A DNA stretch of 35,975 bases, from assembly GCF_011049865.1 (NCBI RefSeq), contig NZ_DRGY01000041.1, positions 1-35,975 of the forward strand, written 5' to 3'. Source of the stretch: Marinobacter antarcticus (GTDB taxonomy: Bacteria > Pseudomonadota > Gammaproteobacteria > Pseudomonadales > Oleiphilaceae). Under the pieces are notes generated by a model that saw only the letters and a program-made list of their open reading frames with translations, had not been told where the DNA came from and ran no database searches. The position numbers and the translations under genes are program-made. This document shows, one piece after another, positions 8,043 through 17,169 of the stretch. Numbering within the stretch: position 1 is the first letter of the stretch; every line of letters begins with the position of its first letter.

Positions 8043-9334
8043 GCGGTTTTCCTCTCAAATAGCTGGCGGAACACCGGGTAAATCTCATTGGGGTCTGCAA
8101 TCTGCTGCTGTGCGAAGCTTTCGGGAAAACGCTCCTGCACCCGCTCGTATTCGTACCAGAGCATCTGGTGATCCTGGGGCGTTATTTCCACATAGGCGAA
8201 ATACTGCACCAGAGGCAGAATGCTGTCGGTCAGCAGTTTGCCGCAGACGGGGGAGTCGTCGTTCCAGTTGTCGCCGTCTGAAGCCTGCGCGGCGTAGATA
8301 TTCCATTCCGCCGGGGAGTAGCGTGATTCGATGATCTTGTGCATCAGCTTCAGGGCGCTGGAAACAATGGTGCCCCCGGTTTCCCGGGAATAGAAGAACT
8401 CTTCCTCGTCCACTTCTTTGGCGCTGGTGTGATGTCGGATGAACACCACGTCTATCTTTTTGTAATTCTTCTTAAGGAAGAGGTACAGCAAGATGAAAAA
8501 CCGTTTGGCGGTGTCCTTGTGCATCTGGGTCATGGAACCGGATACGTCCATCAGGCAGAACATGACCGCGCTGGTGGCCGGTTTGGGCTGTCTCAGGTGT
8601 TGGCGGTAGCGCAGATCGATTTCATCGATGAACGGAATCCGCTTCACGTTGGCTTTCAGCCGGGCGATTTCGTCTTCAAGCACCTTGATCTGATCTTCGT
8701 GGCTGAACGCCGCATCCAGTTCGGCAGGCGCGGTTCTGAGCTCCGCAAGCTGGGCTTCAAGTTCCCGGATCTTCTTCTTGCGCGCGCCGCCCAAGCCCAA
8801 ACGACGAGCGTGGGCACCACGCAGAGATCGAACAACGTCCAGCTTGGCGGGTACGCCGTGGGTACTGAATCCGGAGCGCACATAGTTGAAGGTTTCGGTG
8901 TCTTTGAGCTTTTTCCGGACAAGGTTCGGGAGTTCCAGATCATCAAATAGAAAGTTGAGAAACTCTTCCTGGGTGATCTGAAAGGCAAACTCATCCATGC
9001 CTTCGCCGTCGGGGCTGGCCTGGCCTTGCCCCTGCCCCTGGCCATTCGCGCCTTCGGGCTTGGGCAGTCGGTCTCCGGTTACATAATCGCGGTTACCCGG
9101 GTGCACCATCTCGCGGTGGCCACCCTGGCCATGGTGGAAGGTGGGTTCGTCAATATCCCGCGTGGGAATGCTGACACGCTCCCCCCGCTCTATGTCGGTA
9201 ATCGAGCGCTGGTGTACCGCATCCGAGACGGCCTTTTTGATGTGATGCCGGTAGCGGCGTAAAAACCGCTCCCGGTTCACCGCGCTCTTGTTTTTTCCGT
9301 TCAGCCGCCGGTCGACGATGTGGGTCATACCCAT
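8039..9334 (-). CDS. yeaH: YeaH/DUF444 protein with VWA-like domain
   Basis: This 431-residue protein matches E. coli YeaH (about 427). It has a basic N-terminus, a Gly-Gln low-complexity stretch (about residues 96-107), a predicted coiled coil (about 188-230) and a C-terminal von Willebrand-A-like fold with the metal-site motif DVSGS at 263-267. YeaH works with the kinase YeaG/PrkA in the E. coli response to sustained nitrogen starvation and stationary phase; the molecular role is open. The first ATG at 9334 follows GTGGAG and is preferred over a second ATG two codons later. It lies 13 bases after prkA and overlaps spoVR. Confidence 0.95.
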   Translation of the reverse strand: MGMTHIVDRRLNGKNKSAVNRERFLRRYRHHIKKAVSDAVHQRSITDIERGERVSIPTRDIDEPTFHHGQGGHREMVHPGNRDYVTGDRLPKPEGANGQGQGQGQASPDGEGMDEFAFQITQEEFLNFLFDDLELPNLVRKKLKDTETFNYVRSGFSTHGVPAKLDVVRSLRGAHARRLGLGGARKKKIRELEAQLAELRTAPAELDAAFSHEDQIKVLEDEIARLKANVKRIPFIDEIDLRYRQHLRQPKPATSAVMFCLMDVSGSMTQMHKDTAKRFFILLYLFLKKNYKKIDVVFIRHHTSAKEVDEEEFFYSRETGGTIVSSALKLMHKIIESRYSPAEWNIYAAQASDGDNWNDDSPVCGKLLTDSILPLVQYFAYVEITPQDHQMLWYEYERVQERFPESFAQQQIADPNEIYPVFRQLFERKTA

Positions 9335-9347
9335 AATTCACGCTCCA

Positions 9348-11270
9348 CTAGTGAGACTTGCGCACCCGCAAATACCACTCCGCCAGCAAGCGCACCTGCT
9401 TCTCTGTGTAGCCTCGATCAACCATGCGCTCCACGAACTGCTTGTGCTTGCTCTGATCTTCCTGACTGGCCTTGGGGTTGAACGAAATAACCGGCAGCAG
9501 GTCTTCGGTGTTGGAGAACATCTTCTTCTCGATCACGCTGCGCAGCTTTTCATAGCTGAGCCAGGACGGGTTCTGGCCCTGGTTGTTAGCCCGCGCCCGC
9601 AGCACAAAGTTGACGACCTCGTTGCGGAAATCCTTTGGATTGCTGATGCCCGCCGGCTTCTCGATTTTCTCCAGTTCCTCGTTGATAGAAGACCGGTCAA
9701 GTATTTCGCCGGTTTCCGGATCCCGGAATTCCTGATCCTGAATCCACAGATCCGCATAGGTTACATAGCGATCAAACAGGTTTTGTCCGTATTCGCTGTA
9801 GCTTTCCAGGTAGGCGGTCTGGATCTCCTTGCCGATAAACTGAACGTAGTGCGGGGCCAGAAACTCTTTGATGAAGCGCAGATAGCGCTCCTGGATTTCC
9901 GGTGCGAACTGCTCCTGCTCAATTTGTTTTTCAATGACATACAACAGGTGTACGGGGTTGGCGGCCACTTCGGTGGTGTCGAAATTGAACACCTTGGAGA
10001 GAATCTTGAACGCAAATCGGGTTGAAAGACCGTCCATGCCCTCATTAACCCCCGCCGCATCCCGGTATTCCTGAATGGATTTGGCTTTGGGGTCTGTGTC
10101 CTTGATGTTCTGGCCGTCGTAGACCCGCATCTTGGAGAACACACTGGAGTTTTCCGGTTCCTTGATGCGTGAGAGCACTGAGAATTGGGCCAGCATGTCC
10201 AACGTGTCTGGCGCGCAGGGCGAACCGGCAAGAGAACTGTTTTTCAGTAACTTCTTGTAGATCTCAATCTCTTCGGTCACACGAACGCAGTAGGGCACCT
10301 TGACGATATACACCCTGTCAAGAAAGGCCTCGTTGTGTTTGTTGTTGCGGAAGGTCTGCCATTCAGATTCGTTGGAGTGGGCAAGAATAACGCCGTCGAA
10401 CGGCACCGAACCCATGCCCTCGGTGGTGTTGTAGTTGCCTTCCTGAGTGGCTGTCAGCAATGGGTGCAGCACTTTGATGGGCGCCTTGAACATCTCCACA
10501 AATTCCATCAGGCCCTGGTTGGCTTTACACAGGCCGCCGCTGAAGCTGTAAGCGTCGGGGTCGTCCTGGGAGTAGTCCTCCAGCATGCGGATGTTTACTT
10601 TGCCGACCAGCGCCGAAATGTCCTGGTTGTTGTCGTCCCCCGGTTCGGTTTTGGACACCGCTATCTGGTCGAGAACGGACGGATACTTTTTCACCACGCG
10701 GAACTGGCTGATATCGCCGCCATATTCGTGCAGGCGCTTCACGGCCCAGGGCGACATGATTGATTTCAGATAGCGGGAGGGAATGCCGAATTCCTCTTCC
10801 AGAATGGCGGCGTCTTCTGCCGGATCAAACAGTCCCAGCGGCGATTCGTTCAGCGGTGAGCCCTGGATTGCGTAGAAGGGAACCTTCTGCATCAGGTATT
10901 TGAGCTTTTCCGCTAGTGACGATTTACCGCCACCAACCGGCCCCAGCAGGTACAGGATCTGTTTCTTTTCTTCCAGGCCCTGCGCTGCGTGTCGATAAAA
11001 CGACACGATGTTCTCAACGGCTTCTTCCATGCCGTAGAATTCGGCGAATTCAGGATATCGTTTGATCATTTTGTTGGAAAAAATACGCGACAGACGGATG
11101 TCACGGGAGGTATCGACAAATTCGGGTTCGCCGATGGCAATCAATAACCGTTCCGCGGCTGTGGCATAAGCCGTGGGATCCTTTTTACAGATCTCGAGGT
11201 ATTCCTCAAGACTGTACTCTTCTTCCTGGGTGCTCTCATACCGGTTTTTAAACTGCGTCAGTATGCTCAT
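9348..11270 (-). CDS. prkA: PrkA/YeaG serine protein kinase
   Basis: This 640-residue protein is close to E. coli YeaG (644). The N-terminal AAA+-like region carries the Walker A motif GPVGGGKS at 110-117. The C-terminal part corresponds to the PrkA kinase-like domain. In Bacillus and E. coli the family acts in sporulation or in stationary-phase and nitrogen-stress adaptation. It is the first gene of the prkA-yeaH-spoVR operon. GAGGGG lies six bases before the ATG. The 250 bases upstream are non-coding and probably hold the promoter, but I could not identify clear hexamers. Confidence 0.96.
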   Translation of the reverse strand: MSILTQFKNRYESTQEEEYSLEEYLEICKKDPTAYATAAERLLIAIGEPEFVDTSRDIRLSRIFSNKMIKRYPEFAEFYGMEEAVENIVSFYRHAAQGLEEKKQILYLLGPVGGGKSSLAEKLKYLMQKVPFYAIQGSPLNESPLGLFDPAEDAAILEEEFGIPSRYLKSIMSPWAVKRLHEYGGDISQFRVVKKYPSVLDQIAVSKTEPGDDNNQDISALVGKVNIRMLEDYSQDDPDAYSFSGGLCKANQGLMEFVEMFKAPIKVLHPLLTATQEGNYNTTEGMGSVPFDGVILAHSNESEWQTFRNNKHNEAFLDRVYIVKVPYCVRVTEEIEIYKKLLKNSSLAGSPCAPDTLDMLAQFSVLSRIKEPENSSVFSKMRVYDGQNIKDTDPKAKSIQEYRDAAGVNEGMDGLSTRFAFKILSKVFNFDTTEVAANPVHLLYVIEKQIEQEQFAPEIQERYLRFIKEFLAPHYVQFIGKEIQTAYLESYSEYGQNLFDRYVTYADLWIQDQEFRDPETGEILDRSSINEELEKIEKPAGISNPKDFRNEVVNFVLRARANNQGQNPSWLSYEKLRSVIEKKMFSNTEDLLPVISFNPKASQEDQSKHKQFVERMVDRGYTEKQVRLLAEWYLRVRKSH

Positions 11271-11424
11271 GGGTAGCCCCTCGCTCGCTGTTCTTCAGCT
11301 TTTAGTACACGCAATATCCCCGTTGCAGTTACGGTCGCCACGCGGGCGATTCGGTTGGTTGTGGGTGGCAGAAATAAACAGTATCGGCCGGTCACGATCT
11401 GTGTCGGATTTCGGCCTGTTCAAT

Positions 11425-11439
11425 GTGAGCTTAGTTCAC
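11425..11439. promoter_or_regulatory. Imperfect inverted repeat upstream of prkA
   Basis: GTGAGCT-T-AGTTCAC is a 15-base inverted repeat with one mismatched pair, 155 bases upstream of the prkA start. It resembles a CRP-type GTGA/TCAC site but has seven bases between the half-sites instead of six, so ordinary CRP binding is doubtful. Confidence 0.25.
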
Positions 11440-11520
11440 GGTCGCAAGCTTGGACAGGCAGTAAACGGTTAAGGTTCATTAAATTATGTTACGGGCCCAA
11501 TTCGGGAGCCAATTCTGGAA

Positions 11521-12180
11521 CTACCGTTTCGTAAGCCGGAATACGCTCTCAGTCGCGCCGATCAGGCCTTTGCGTTTTGTAAAGGGGTGGTCGCTTGCGA
11601 GGGTATTGGTTGTAATATGCTCAATGTCATAGTCGGCCGCGTAGAGCTCCTGCACTTCGTCATCGCTGACGTTGAACGGTGGTGCGGTGATTTTGGTATT
11701 GTAGTCCAGAGTAATAAGCAGGATTCTGGTGCCCTCCGGAATGATCGCTGTGAGATGCTCCACGTAATGCTTGCGCATGGAAGGGGGAAGAGCGATTAGG
11801 GCGGCCCGATCGTATACAAGGCGTATATGCTTCAGATCGCCGGGGGCGAGTTGAAAAAAATCACCGGCCCAGAGCTCCAGGTTATCATGCTTGAAAGTTG
11901 TGAATGGTTCACCGGGATGAACCATGGCTTTTTCACCCGCCTCTTCAAAGAAGTCCTTGCAGGCGATTTCGCTCAGCTCCACGCCGATAACCGAGTGCCC
12001 CCGATCATGCAGCCACCACATGTCATGGGCTTTGCCGCACAGCGGAACAAACACGCCTTGGGCGCTCGCGCCAGCATCGGCGAGCTCCGGCCAGTGGTCA
12101 TGAAGAAATTTATTAACGGAACCTTCGTGGAAACCGGTTTCTTTTTTGCTCCAGCGCTCATGCCAAAATTCGTGTTCCAT
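11521..12180 (-). CDS. tpm: Thiopurine S-methyltransferase
   Basis: This 219-residue class I SAM-dependent methyltransferase belongs to the bacterial thiopurine methyltransferase family. Landmarks are the start F-W-H-E-R-W, the V-P-L-C-G-K-A-H-D-M-W-W-L region (about residues 44-57) and G-V-E-L-S-E-I-A for SAM binding. Bacterial members methylate thiopurines and can methylate selenium and tellurium oxyanion products, giving tellurite resistance in some species; the natural substrate here is unknown. GAGG precedes the ATG. It is divergent from hprA with a 74-base gap. Confidence 0.94.
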   Translation of the reverse strand: MEHEFWHERWSKKETGFHEGSVNKFLHDHWPELADAGASAQGVFVPLCGKAHDMWWLHDRGHSVIGVELSEIACKDFFEEAGEKAMVHPGEPFTTFKHDNLELWAGDFFQLAPGDLKHIRLVYDRAALIALPPSMRKHYVEHLTAIIPEGTRILLITLDYNTKITAPPFNVSDDEVQELYAADYDIEHITTNTLASDHPFTKRKGLIGATESVFRLTKR

Positions 12181-12254
12181 GGTCTCCAGCCTCTTCTTTG
12201 GACGTTTGGCTCAGTCTACCTTAATCTTTGCCGGTATTGATGAAGGAGAAAAGT

Positions 12255-13196
12255 ATGAAAGCCGTATTTCTTGACGCCACCACGCTTGGCAATGATGTGG
12301 ATCTTGCCCCTATTGAGCGGGTCACCGGTGAGCTCGCGAAGCACCGCGCCACCACGCCGGCTCAGGTAGCGGAGCGAATCCGGGGTTTTGATACCGTGTT
12401 GGTTAACAAAGTTGTGCTCTCGCGCGCGCATTTTGAAGGCTGCCCGGAACTGAAAACCATTGCCGTCGTTGCCACCGGGCTGAACAATATTGATCAGGAG
12501 GCGGCCAAAGAGCATGGCATTCGGGTGCTCAATGTGACCCACTACGGGCGCTCAACGGTGGCGCAGCACACCATGGCCCTGATACTGGCGCTGGCAACGC
12601 GCCTGCTGGATTATGATCGCGATGTGCGGGCCGGGCGCTGGGAGAAAAGCGATATGTTCTGCCTGATGGATCACCCGATCATGGAGTTGGAAGGCCGCAC
12701 CCTGGGCCTGCTTGGTTACGGCGACCTCGGGCAGGGCGTGGCGGCGCTGGCCAAGGCTTTCGGCATGAACATAGTGCTCGGTGCACGGCCCGGACAGGCG
12801 GCGGGTGAGACCGACGGGTACTCCCGTATTCCTCTGGACGAACTGTTGCCGCAGGTGGATGTTCTTTCACTTCACTGCCTGCTTACCGATGAAACCCGCA
12901 ATCTGATTGGCGCTCGGGAGTTACAGATGATGAAGCCGGATGCCCTGCTTATTAACACCAGCCGGGGTGGTCTGGTGGATGAGGCGGCCCTCGCATACGC
13001 GCTGCGAGCGGGCGTTATTGCCGGTGCCGGGTTTGATGTGCTGACCGAAGAACCACCGCGAAATGGCAACCCTTTACTGGCCGGTGATATTCCAAATCTG
13101 ATCATTACGCCGCACTCGGCCTGGGCCAGCCGCGACGCAAGGCAGCGAATTATTGACATCACGGCGCGAAATCTTGCAGCGGTTGGCAGGGAATGA
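12255..13196 (+). CDS. hprA: D-2-hydroxyacid dehydrogenase, glycerate dehydrogenase type
   Basis: This 313-residue NAD(P)-dependent D-2-hydroxyacid dehydrogenase probably interconverts hydroxypyruvate and D-glycerate in the serine-glyoxylate route. The Rossmann motif G-Y-G-D-L-G is at 154-159. The catalytic triad is visible as Arg237 (INTSRGG), Glu266 (DVLTEEPP) and His287 (TPHSAW). The ATG at 12255 follows AAGGAG; an upstream extension has no ribosome site. Substrate choice within this family cannot be fixed from motifs alone, so glycerate dehydrogenase is the most likely of several options. It is followed within a few bases by a lipoprotein gene. Confidence 0.9.
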   Translation: MKAVFLDATTLGNDVDLAPIERVTGELAKHRATTPAQVAERIRGFDTVLVNKVVLSRAHFEGCPELKTIAVVATGLNNIDQEAAKEHGIRVLNVTHYGRSTVAQHTMALILALATRLLDYDRDVRAGRWEKSDMFCLMDHPIMELEGRTLGLLGYGDLGQGVAALAKAFGMNIVLGARPGQAAGETDGYSRIPLDELLPQVDVLSLHCLLTDETRNLIGARELQMMKPDALLINTSRGGLVDEAALAYALRAGVIAGAGFDVLTEEPPRNGNPLLAGDIPNLIITPHSAWASRDARQRIIDITARNLAAVGRE

Positions 13197-13200
13197 TGGT

Positions 13201-14703
13201 TTGACGAGTTTGAAAGCTCAGAACGGTCTGAAACCCTCTTGGTTCGCGATTCTCGCCGTCATTGCCGTTGGCTTTTTATCAGGGTGTTCGTCCTTCCAGC
13301 ATCGTGATCAACTGGCTTCGTTTAACGCAGCCTACGCCACCGGTGATTACAACACGGCACTGAAAACCGTGAGTTTTGACAGGCCCGAGAACAAGCCGGT
13401 TGATACCGGTGAGCACCTGCTTGAATTATTGCACCAGGGCGAGATGTATCGCCTCACGGGTCGCATCGATGAGTCTGTAAAGGCTTATGATCTGGCAGAA
13501 GACGGCATGAAGTACCTCAACACCGAAGGCTTGTTTGCGAGCACCACGGAAGGGCTGATGGCCGTGATGGTTAACGACTCAGTGCGCGACTATGACGCGC
13601 TGATGTCCGAGGCTGTTCTGGTCAACACCTACAAAGCGCTGGCGTTTCTCGCCTCGGGCAATAATGAATACGCCAGGGTTGAATTTAATCGAGCGGACGA
13701 CCGAACCCGCCGTGCCGTTGATTATTTTCGCGAAGAAATTGCCGGGCAGCAGGCCGCCTTGAAAAATGAGGCGCAAAGCGGGAACTCAAAAGCCTACATG
13801 GTTCGCAGCAGTCTTCAGAGCAGAGGCTTTCAGTCAGCGGTTGATGGCCAGTATGGCGCGCCCTCAAACTGGTCTGTTTTCCCCGGGTTCATCGTACCTT
13901 CAAGCACGTACCTTCACGGCCTCTATTTTCTGGCGAACGCCGAAGACGGTGCGGATTACGAGCGGGCTGCAACCTCGCTCAAGCGCGCGGCGCAAATGAA
14001 CCCGCAAAGTGCCGTGCTGCAGGCCGACGCCACACTGGCGACTCGTCTGGCTTCGGGCACTCAACCCGTGGCAGAGTTACCGCCGCAGGTCTGGGTTGTT
14101 TATGAAAACGGTTTGGGGCCGGTTCTCAAGGAGTCACGCCTGGATGTGCCCTTGCTGCTGTTGCACGGTAACCGACAGGCGCCTGCCTATTTTGGTATTG
14201 CGCTACCGCAATACACCGAACGCTCGGCCGTGCCGGGCAATATGGGTGTGCAGGCTGCAGGTGGTCAGGTTATACGAACCGAGCGAATCTCGGACATGGG
14301 CAAAGTCATCCGCACGGAAATGAAAGAGCGTTTTCGGGGCGTGCTCACCCGGGCCGTTACCTCGGCTATCAGCAAGGCGGTTCTGCAAAACGAAGCCGCG
14401 GAACAGTTCGGCCCCCTGGGTCAGATTGCCGCGGCTTTATTCACGGTTGCCACAACCCAGGCTGATTTGCGCAGTTGGCAAGTGCTGCCCGACCACTGGG
14501 AGGCCGCGCGCATCGACCGCCCGGAAAGCGGGCGACTGACACTGCTGGATAATGGTGGGAGCGTATTGGGCAATTTGGAAATTCCACAACAACCGTTCAC
14601 CCTGGTGTATGTTAAAAGGCCAACATTACAGGCACCCGCAACGGTTATAACCCTGGATTTGCAGGGTAAAAACAAGGCGACGTTGGCACGTATGCCCGAG
14701 TAG
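13201..14703 (+). CDS. COG3014-type lipoprotein
   Basis: This protein of about 500 residues has a lipoprotein signal: basic start, hydrophobic stretch and lipobox LSGC with the acylated cysteine at residue 29. It probably lies at the inner face of the outer membrane. The middle part looks like helical repeats (TPR-like) that track lipid-anchored assemblies, as in the COG3014 family of unknown function. The start is taken as the TTG at 13201, because AGGGA lies just upstream and the signal peptide then has a normal length. A second TTG at 13210 is possible, and the earlier TTG at 13153 would bury the signal. With ycfL and lpoB downstream it forms a three-lipoprotein set, so a role near peptidoglycan synthesis is inferred. 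Confidence 0.88.
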   Translation: MTSLKAQNGLKPSWFAILAVIAVGFLSGCSSFQHRDQLASFNAAYATGDYNTALKTVSFDRPENKPVDTGEHLLELLHQGEMYRLTGRIDESVKAYDLAEDGMKYLNTEGLFASTTEGLMAVMVNDSVRDYDALMSEAVLVNTYKALAFLASGNNEYARVEFNRADDRTRRAVDYFREEIAGQQAALKNEAQSGNSKAYMVRSSLQSRGFQSAVDGQYGAPSNWSVFPGFIVPSSTYLHGLYFLANAEDGADYERAATSLKRAAQMNPQSAVLQADATLATRLASGTQPVAELPPQVWVVYENGLGPVLKESRLDVPLLLLHGNRQAPAYFGIALPQYTERSAVPGNMGVQAAGGQVIRTERISDMGKVIRTEMKERFRGVLTRAVTSAISKAVLQNEAAEQFGPLGQIAAALFTVATTQADLRSWQVLPDHWEAARIDRPESGRLTLLDNGGSVLGNLEIPQQPFTLVYVKRPTLQAPATVITLDLQGKNKATLARMPE

Positions 14704-14766
14704 CATGACTCATCAGCAGTTTTGCAGATCACGCCGTTAATACATCAGAAACGCAGGACACACGTT

Positions 14767-15156
14767 ATGAAATCAGTATTGTTAGCCGGCATGCTGGTCC
14801 TTGGTTTAGCCGGCTGCGCGTCGCAGCCAGAAACCAGTTCCGTGATAGACAGGGCAGAGCTGAAAGTCGATCCGGAAGTGATTTACACGATGGACGTGAC
14901 AGAACTCTTGAAAACACGCCTGGAACAGCCTGGTGGTGACAGCCTCCTGCAAGTGCAATTTGCGGTGGAAGCGAGATCAGACACCGAGCTTGCATGGAAC
15001 GTTACCTGGTTTGATGCCAGCGGCATAATGGTGAAAAGTGTTGGCGAAGGCTACCGCAAAGCGACGCTGCTAACCGGGCAGACACGTTATTTTAACGCGA
15101 CCGCCCCCAGCACCCGTGTCACCACTTTTCAGTTACATCTCCGTGAACCCAAATAA
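14767..15156 (+). CDS. ycfL: YcfL-like lipoprotein (DUF1425)
   Basis: This 129-residue lipoprotein has a lipobox LAGC and the lipidated cysteine at residue 17. The mature part is a small beta-rich domain of the YcfL/DUF1425 type. In E. coli ycfL lies directly upstream of lpoB, and the same order is kept here. The ATG at 14767 follows CAGGA; the reading frame extends further upstream but would spoil the signal peptide. The function is unknown, and the neighbours suggest an envelope role tied to LpoB. Confidence 0.85.
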   Translation: MKSVLLAGMLVLGLAGCASQPETSSVIDRAELKVDPEVIYTMDVTELLKTRLEQPGGDSLLQVQFAVEARSDTELAWNVTWFDASGIMVKSVGEGYRKATLLTGQTRYFNATAPSTRVTTFQLHLREPK

Positions 15157-15168
15157 AAGGAAAAACCA

Positions 15169-15771
15169 ATGTTGATACGTGTTCTTGCCCTCTCTGCCGG
15201 CCTTGCGATTCTGGCCGGTTGCGCCGCGCCCACGCGTTACATTGATCCGGCCGCCGACGATGGCGCCGTCGCATTGACCATGGATTACCGGGATTTCGAC
15301 AAGGCCGCAACCGATGCCGTGGAAGACATGCTTTCCAGCGGCGCCGTGAATAACCCCAACGGTGGCCGTTACATTATGGTGGTGAGCCGGGTCACGAACG
15401 ACACCATGCAGCGCATTGATACCGATCAGCTCACCAAAAAAATCCGGGTGGCCCTGTTGCGCTCGGGCAAGGTGGTAACCACCACCGCCGTCGGGCTCAA
15501 CGGTGCGGAAGATGAAATGACTCAGAAAGCCCGTGAGCTGCGAAATTCAGAAGAGTTCGACCAATCCGGCGTGCAGCGCAAAGGCTCGCTTCAGGCGCCC
15601 GATCTGAGCCTGTCAGGAAAAATTCTGCAGCGTAACCACAAAGTGGATAAAGAGCAGCAGGTGGAGTACTACATCCAGTTATCACTGACCGATCTGGCAT
15701 CTGGTCTGGCCATTTGGGAAGGCGAAACGCCCATCATCAAACGGGGGTCAGACAAGGCTGTTTCCTGGTGA
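15169..15771 (+). CDS. lpoB: Penicillin-binding protein activator LpoB
   Basis: This 200-residue outer-membrane lipoprotein has a lipobox LAGC and cysteine 18. The C-terminal domain carries LpoB features such as the Y-I-M-V-V-S-R-V-T-N-D-T-M-Q-R-I strand region and P-D-L-S-L-S-G-K-I-L. LpoB reaches through peptidoglycan to stimulate PBP1b transglycosylase and transpeptidase activity. The disordered linker after the cysteine is shorter than in E. coli. It follows ycfL by 12 bases with AAAAGGA before the ATG, in the conserved COG3014-ycfL-lpoB series. Confidence 0.92.
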   Translation: MLIRVLALSAGLAILAGCAAPTRYIDPAADDGAVALTMDYRDFDKAATDAVEDMLSSGAVNNPNGGRYIMVVSRVTNDTMQRIDTDQLTKKIRVALLRSGKVVTTTAVGLNGAEDEMTQKARELRNSEEFDQSGVQRKGSLQAPDLSLSGKILQRNHKVDKEQQVEYYIQLSLTDLASGLAIWEGETPIIKRGSDKAVSW

Positions 15772-15784
15772 GGCGATTTTTTCC

Positions 15785-15802
15785 GTGCCCATTAACGGGC
15801 AC
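15785..15802. terminator. Hairpin between lpoB and yihY
   Basis: GTGCCC (15785-15790) and GGGCAC (15797-15802) form a perfect 6-bp stem with a 6-base loop in the 60-base gap. No T-tract follows it on the plus strand, so it is more likely a partial terminator or an mRNA-stabilising end than a strong intrinsic terminator. Confidence 0.35.
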
Positions 15803-15831
15803 TCCACAGTATAAAGAAAACAGGATGTTGC

Positions 15832-17169
15832 GTGGCTTCTTTTGAAATTAAAGAACGGTTGAAGGCCGCAGAAAGCTGGATACTTGCAAACCCGAATCCG
15901 CCGCAGAAGTGGCCCTGGACCTGGCTTTATAACGCTGGGCGCTCCGCTTACGCGCTGATACGCGATGTGGTCCGGGGCGAACTGACTCTCCACGCCATGA
16001 GCCTGGTGTACACAACGCTGCTGAGTATTGTGCCTTTGCTGGCCCTGAGTTTTTCAGTGCTCAAGGCGCTGGGTGTGCACGAGCGCATGGAGCCCTTCCT
16101 GTTTCAGTTCTTTCAGCCCATGGGCCCTCAGGGCGTTGACATGGCGGAGCGCATACTGGGTTTTGTGGACAACATGAAAGTGGGGGTTCTCGGCTCTGTT
16201 GGCCTTGCGTTGCTGGTTTACACCGTGGTGTCGCTGGTGCAGAAAGTAGAGCGGTCGTTCAACATGATCTGGCGCGTGCCGGTGATGCGTTCGGTGGCGC
16301 AGAGGTTCAGCAACTATCTCAGCGTTATCATGGTTGGGCCCCTGTTGATGGTTTCCGCCATTGGCGTCAGCGCGGCCATCTTTTCCTCATCAGCTGTGCA
16401 AACGCTGATTGCGATTGAACCGTTTGGTACGGTCATTCTTATGGTCAGTCGCTTTATGCCGTTCTTGCTTGTGGTGAGCGCTTTTACCTTCGTTTACATG
16501 TTTATGCCCAACACCCGGGTAAAATTTCAGTGTGCGTTTATTGGCGGTCTGGTTGCCGGGGTTTCCTGGCAGGCAGGCGGACTGTTGTTTGCGTCTTTTG
16601 TGGCCGGTTCCGCCAGGTACGCCGCCATCTATTCCAGTTTTGCGATCGGTATCACCATGCTGATCTGGATCTATCTGAACTGGATGATTCTTCTTCTGGG
16701 GGCAAGCTTGGCGTTTTACCTGCAAAACCCCGGTTCGATTGCCAAACGCACCCACGTTCAGCTTTCGCCGGAACTGCAGGAAAGAATCGCGCTGGCCATG
16801 ATGTGGCTGGTGGCGCGCCCGTTCAGTGAGGGAAAAAAGGCACCGCAACAGGAAGCGTTGGAGCACCTGTTACGGGTGCCGGGAGAAGTCACGCGCGGTG
16901 TGAGCGACAAACTGATTCGTGCGGGGCTGATTTCACTGGCAGGAAGCCAGGGCGACCAGTTGGTTCCGGGGCGTACCCTGGATCTGATTACGGTTGGCGA
17001 TGTGCTCGGGGTGGTTCGTCACGATGAGGATCGTGTGGTTGATCGGTTGCCACCGGTGTTTCCCGTTGAGTTGCTCAAGGGCGAGCGCGCAAACGAATCC
17101 ACAACCTTTGCAACGTTGCTCAAAAGCGGTGAGAGCAAGGTGGTCAGCTCCGAGCAGCACCCTCGCTGA
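15832..17169 (+). CDS. yihY: YihY/UPF0761 inner-membrane protein
   Basis: This 445-residue protein belongs to the YihY/virulence factor BrkB family. The first 300 residues hold about six transmembrane segments, with motifs such as H-A-M-S-L-V-Y-T-T-L-L-S-I-V-P-L and Y-S-S-F-A-I-G-I-T-M-L-I-W-I-Y. The C-terminal cytoplasmic extension (about residues 305-445) is soluble. Older annotations call the family ribonuclease BN by mistake; its true function is unknown. The start is a GTG with AGGA upstream. The stop overlaps the end of the HDOD gene on the other strand by 26 bases. Confidence 0.93.
   Translation: MASFEIKERLKAAESWILANPNPPQKWPWTWLYNAGRSAYALIRDVVRGELTLHAMSLVYTTLLSIVPLLALSFSVLKALGVHERMEPFLFQFFQPMGPQGVDMAERILGFVDNMKVGVLGSVGLALLVYTVVSLVQKVERSFNMIWRVPVMRSVAQRFSNYLSVIMVGPLLMVSAIGVSAAIFSSSAVQTLIAIEPFGTVILMVSRFMPFLLVVSAFTFVYMFMPNTRVKFQCAFIGGLVAGVSWQAGGLLFASFVAGSARYAAIYSSFAIGITMLIWIYLNWMILLLGASLAFYLQNPGSIAKRTHVQLSPELQERIALAMMWLVARPFSEGKKAPQQEALEHLLRVPGEVTRGVSDKLIRAGLISLAGSQGDQLVPGRTLDLITVGDVLGVVRHDEDRVVDRLPPVFPVELLKGERANESTTFATLLKSGESKVVSSEQHPR

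Noticed and set aside
9288..10025. 245-codon plus-strand frame opposite prkA
   Set aside because: It is antisense to prkA, whose protein is clearly conserved.
11425..11439. CRP site upstream of prkA
   Set aside because: Half-sites GTGA and TCAC are 7 bases apart instead of 6. It is kept only as an unassigned inverted repeat.
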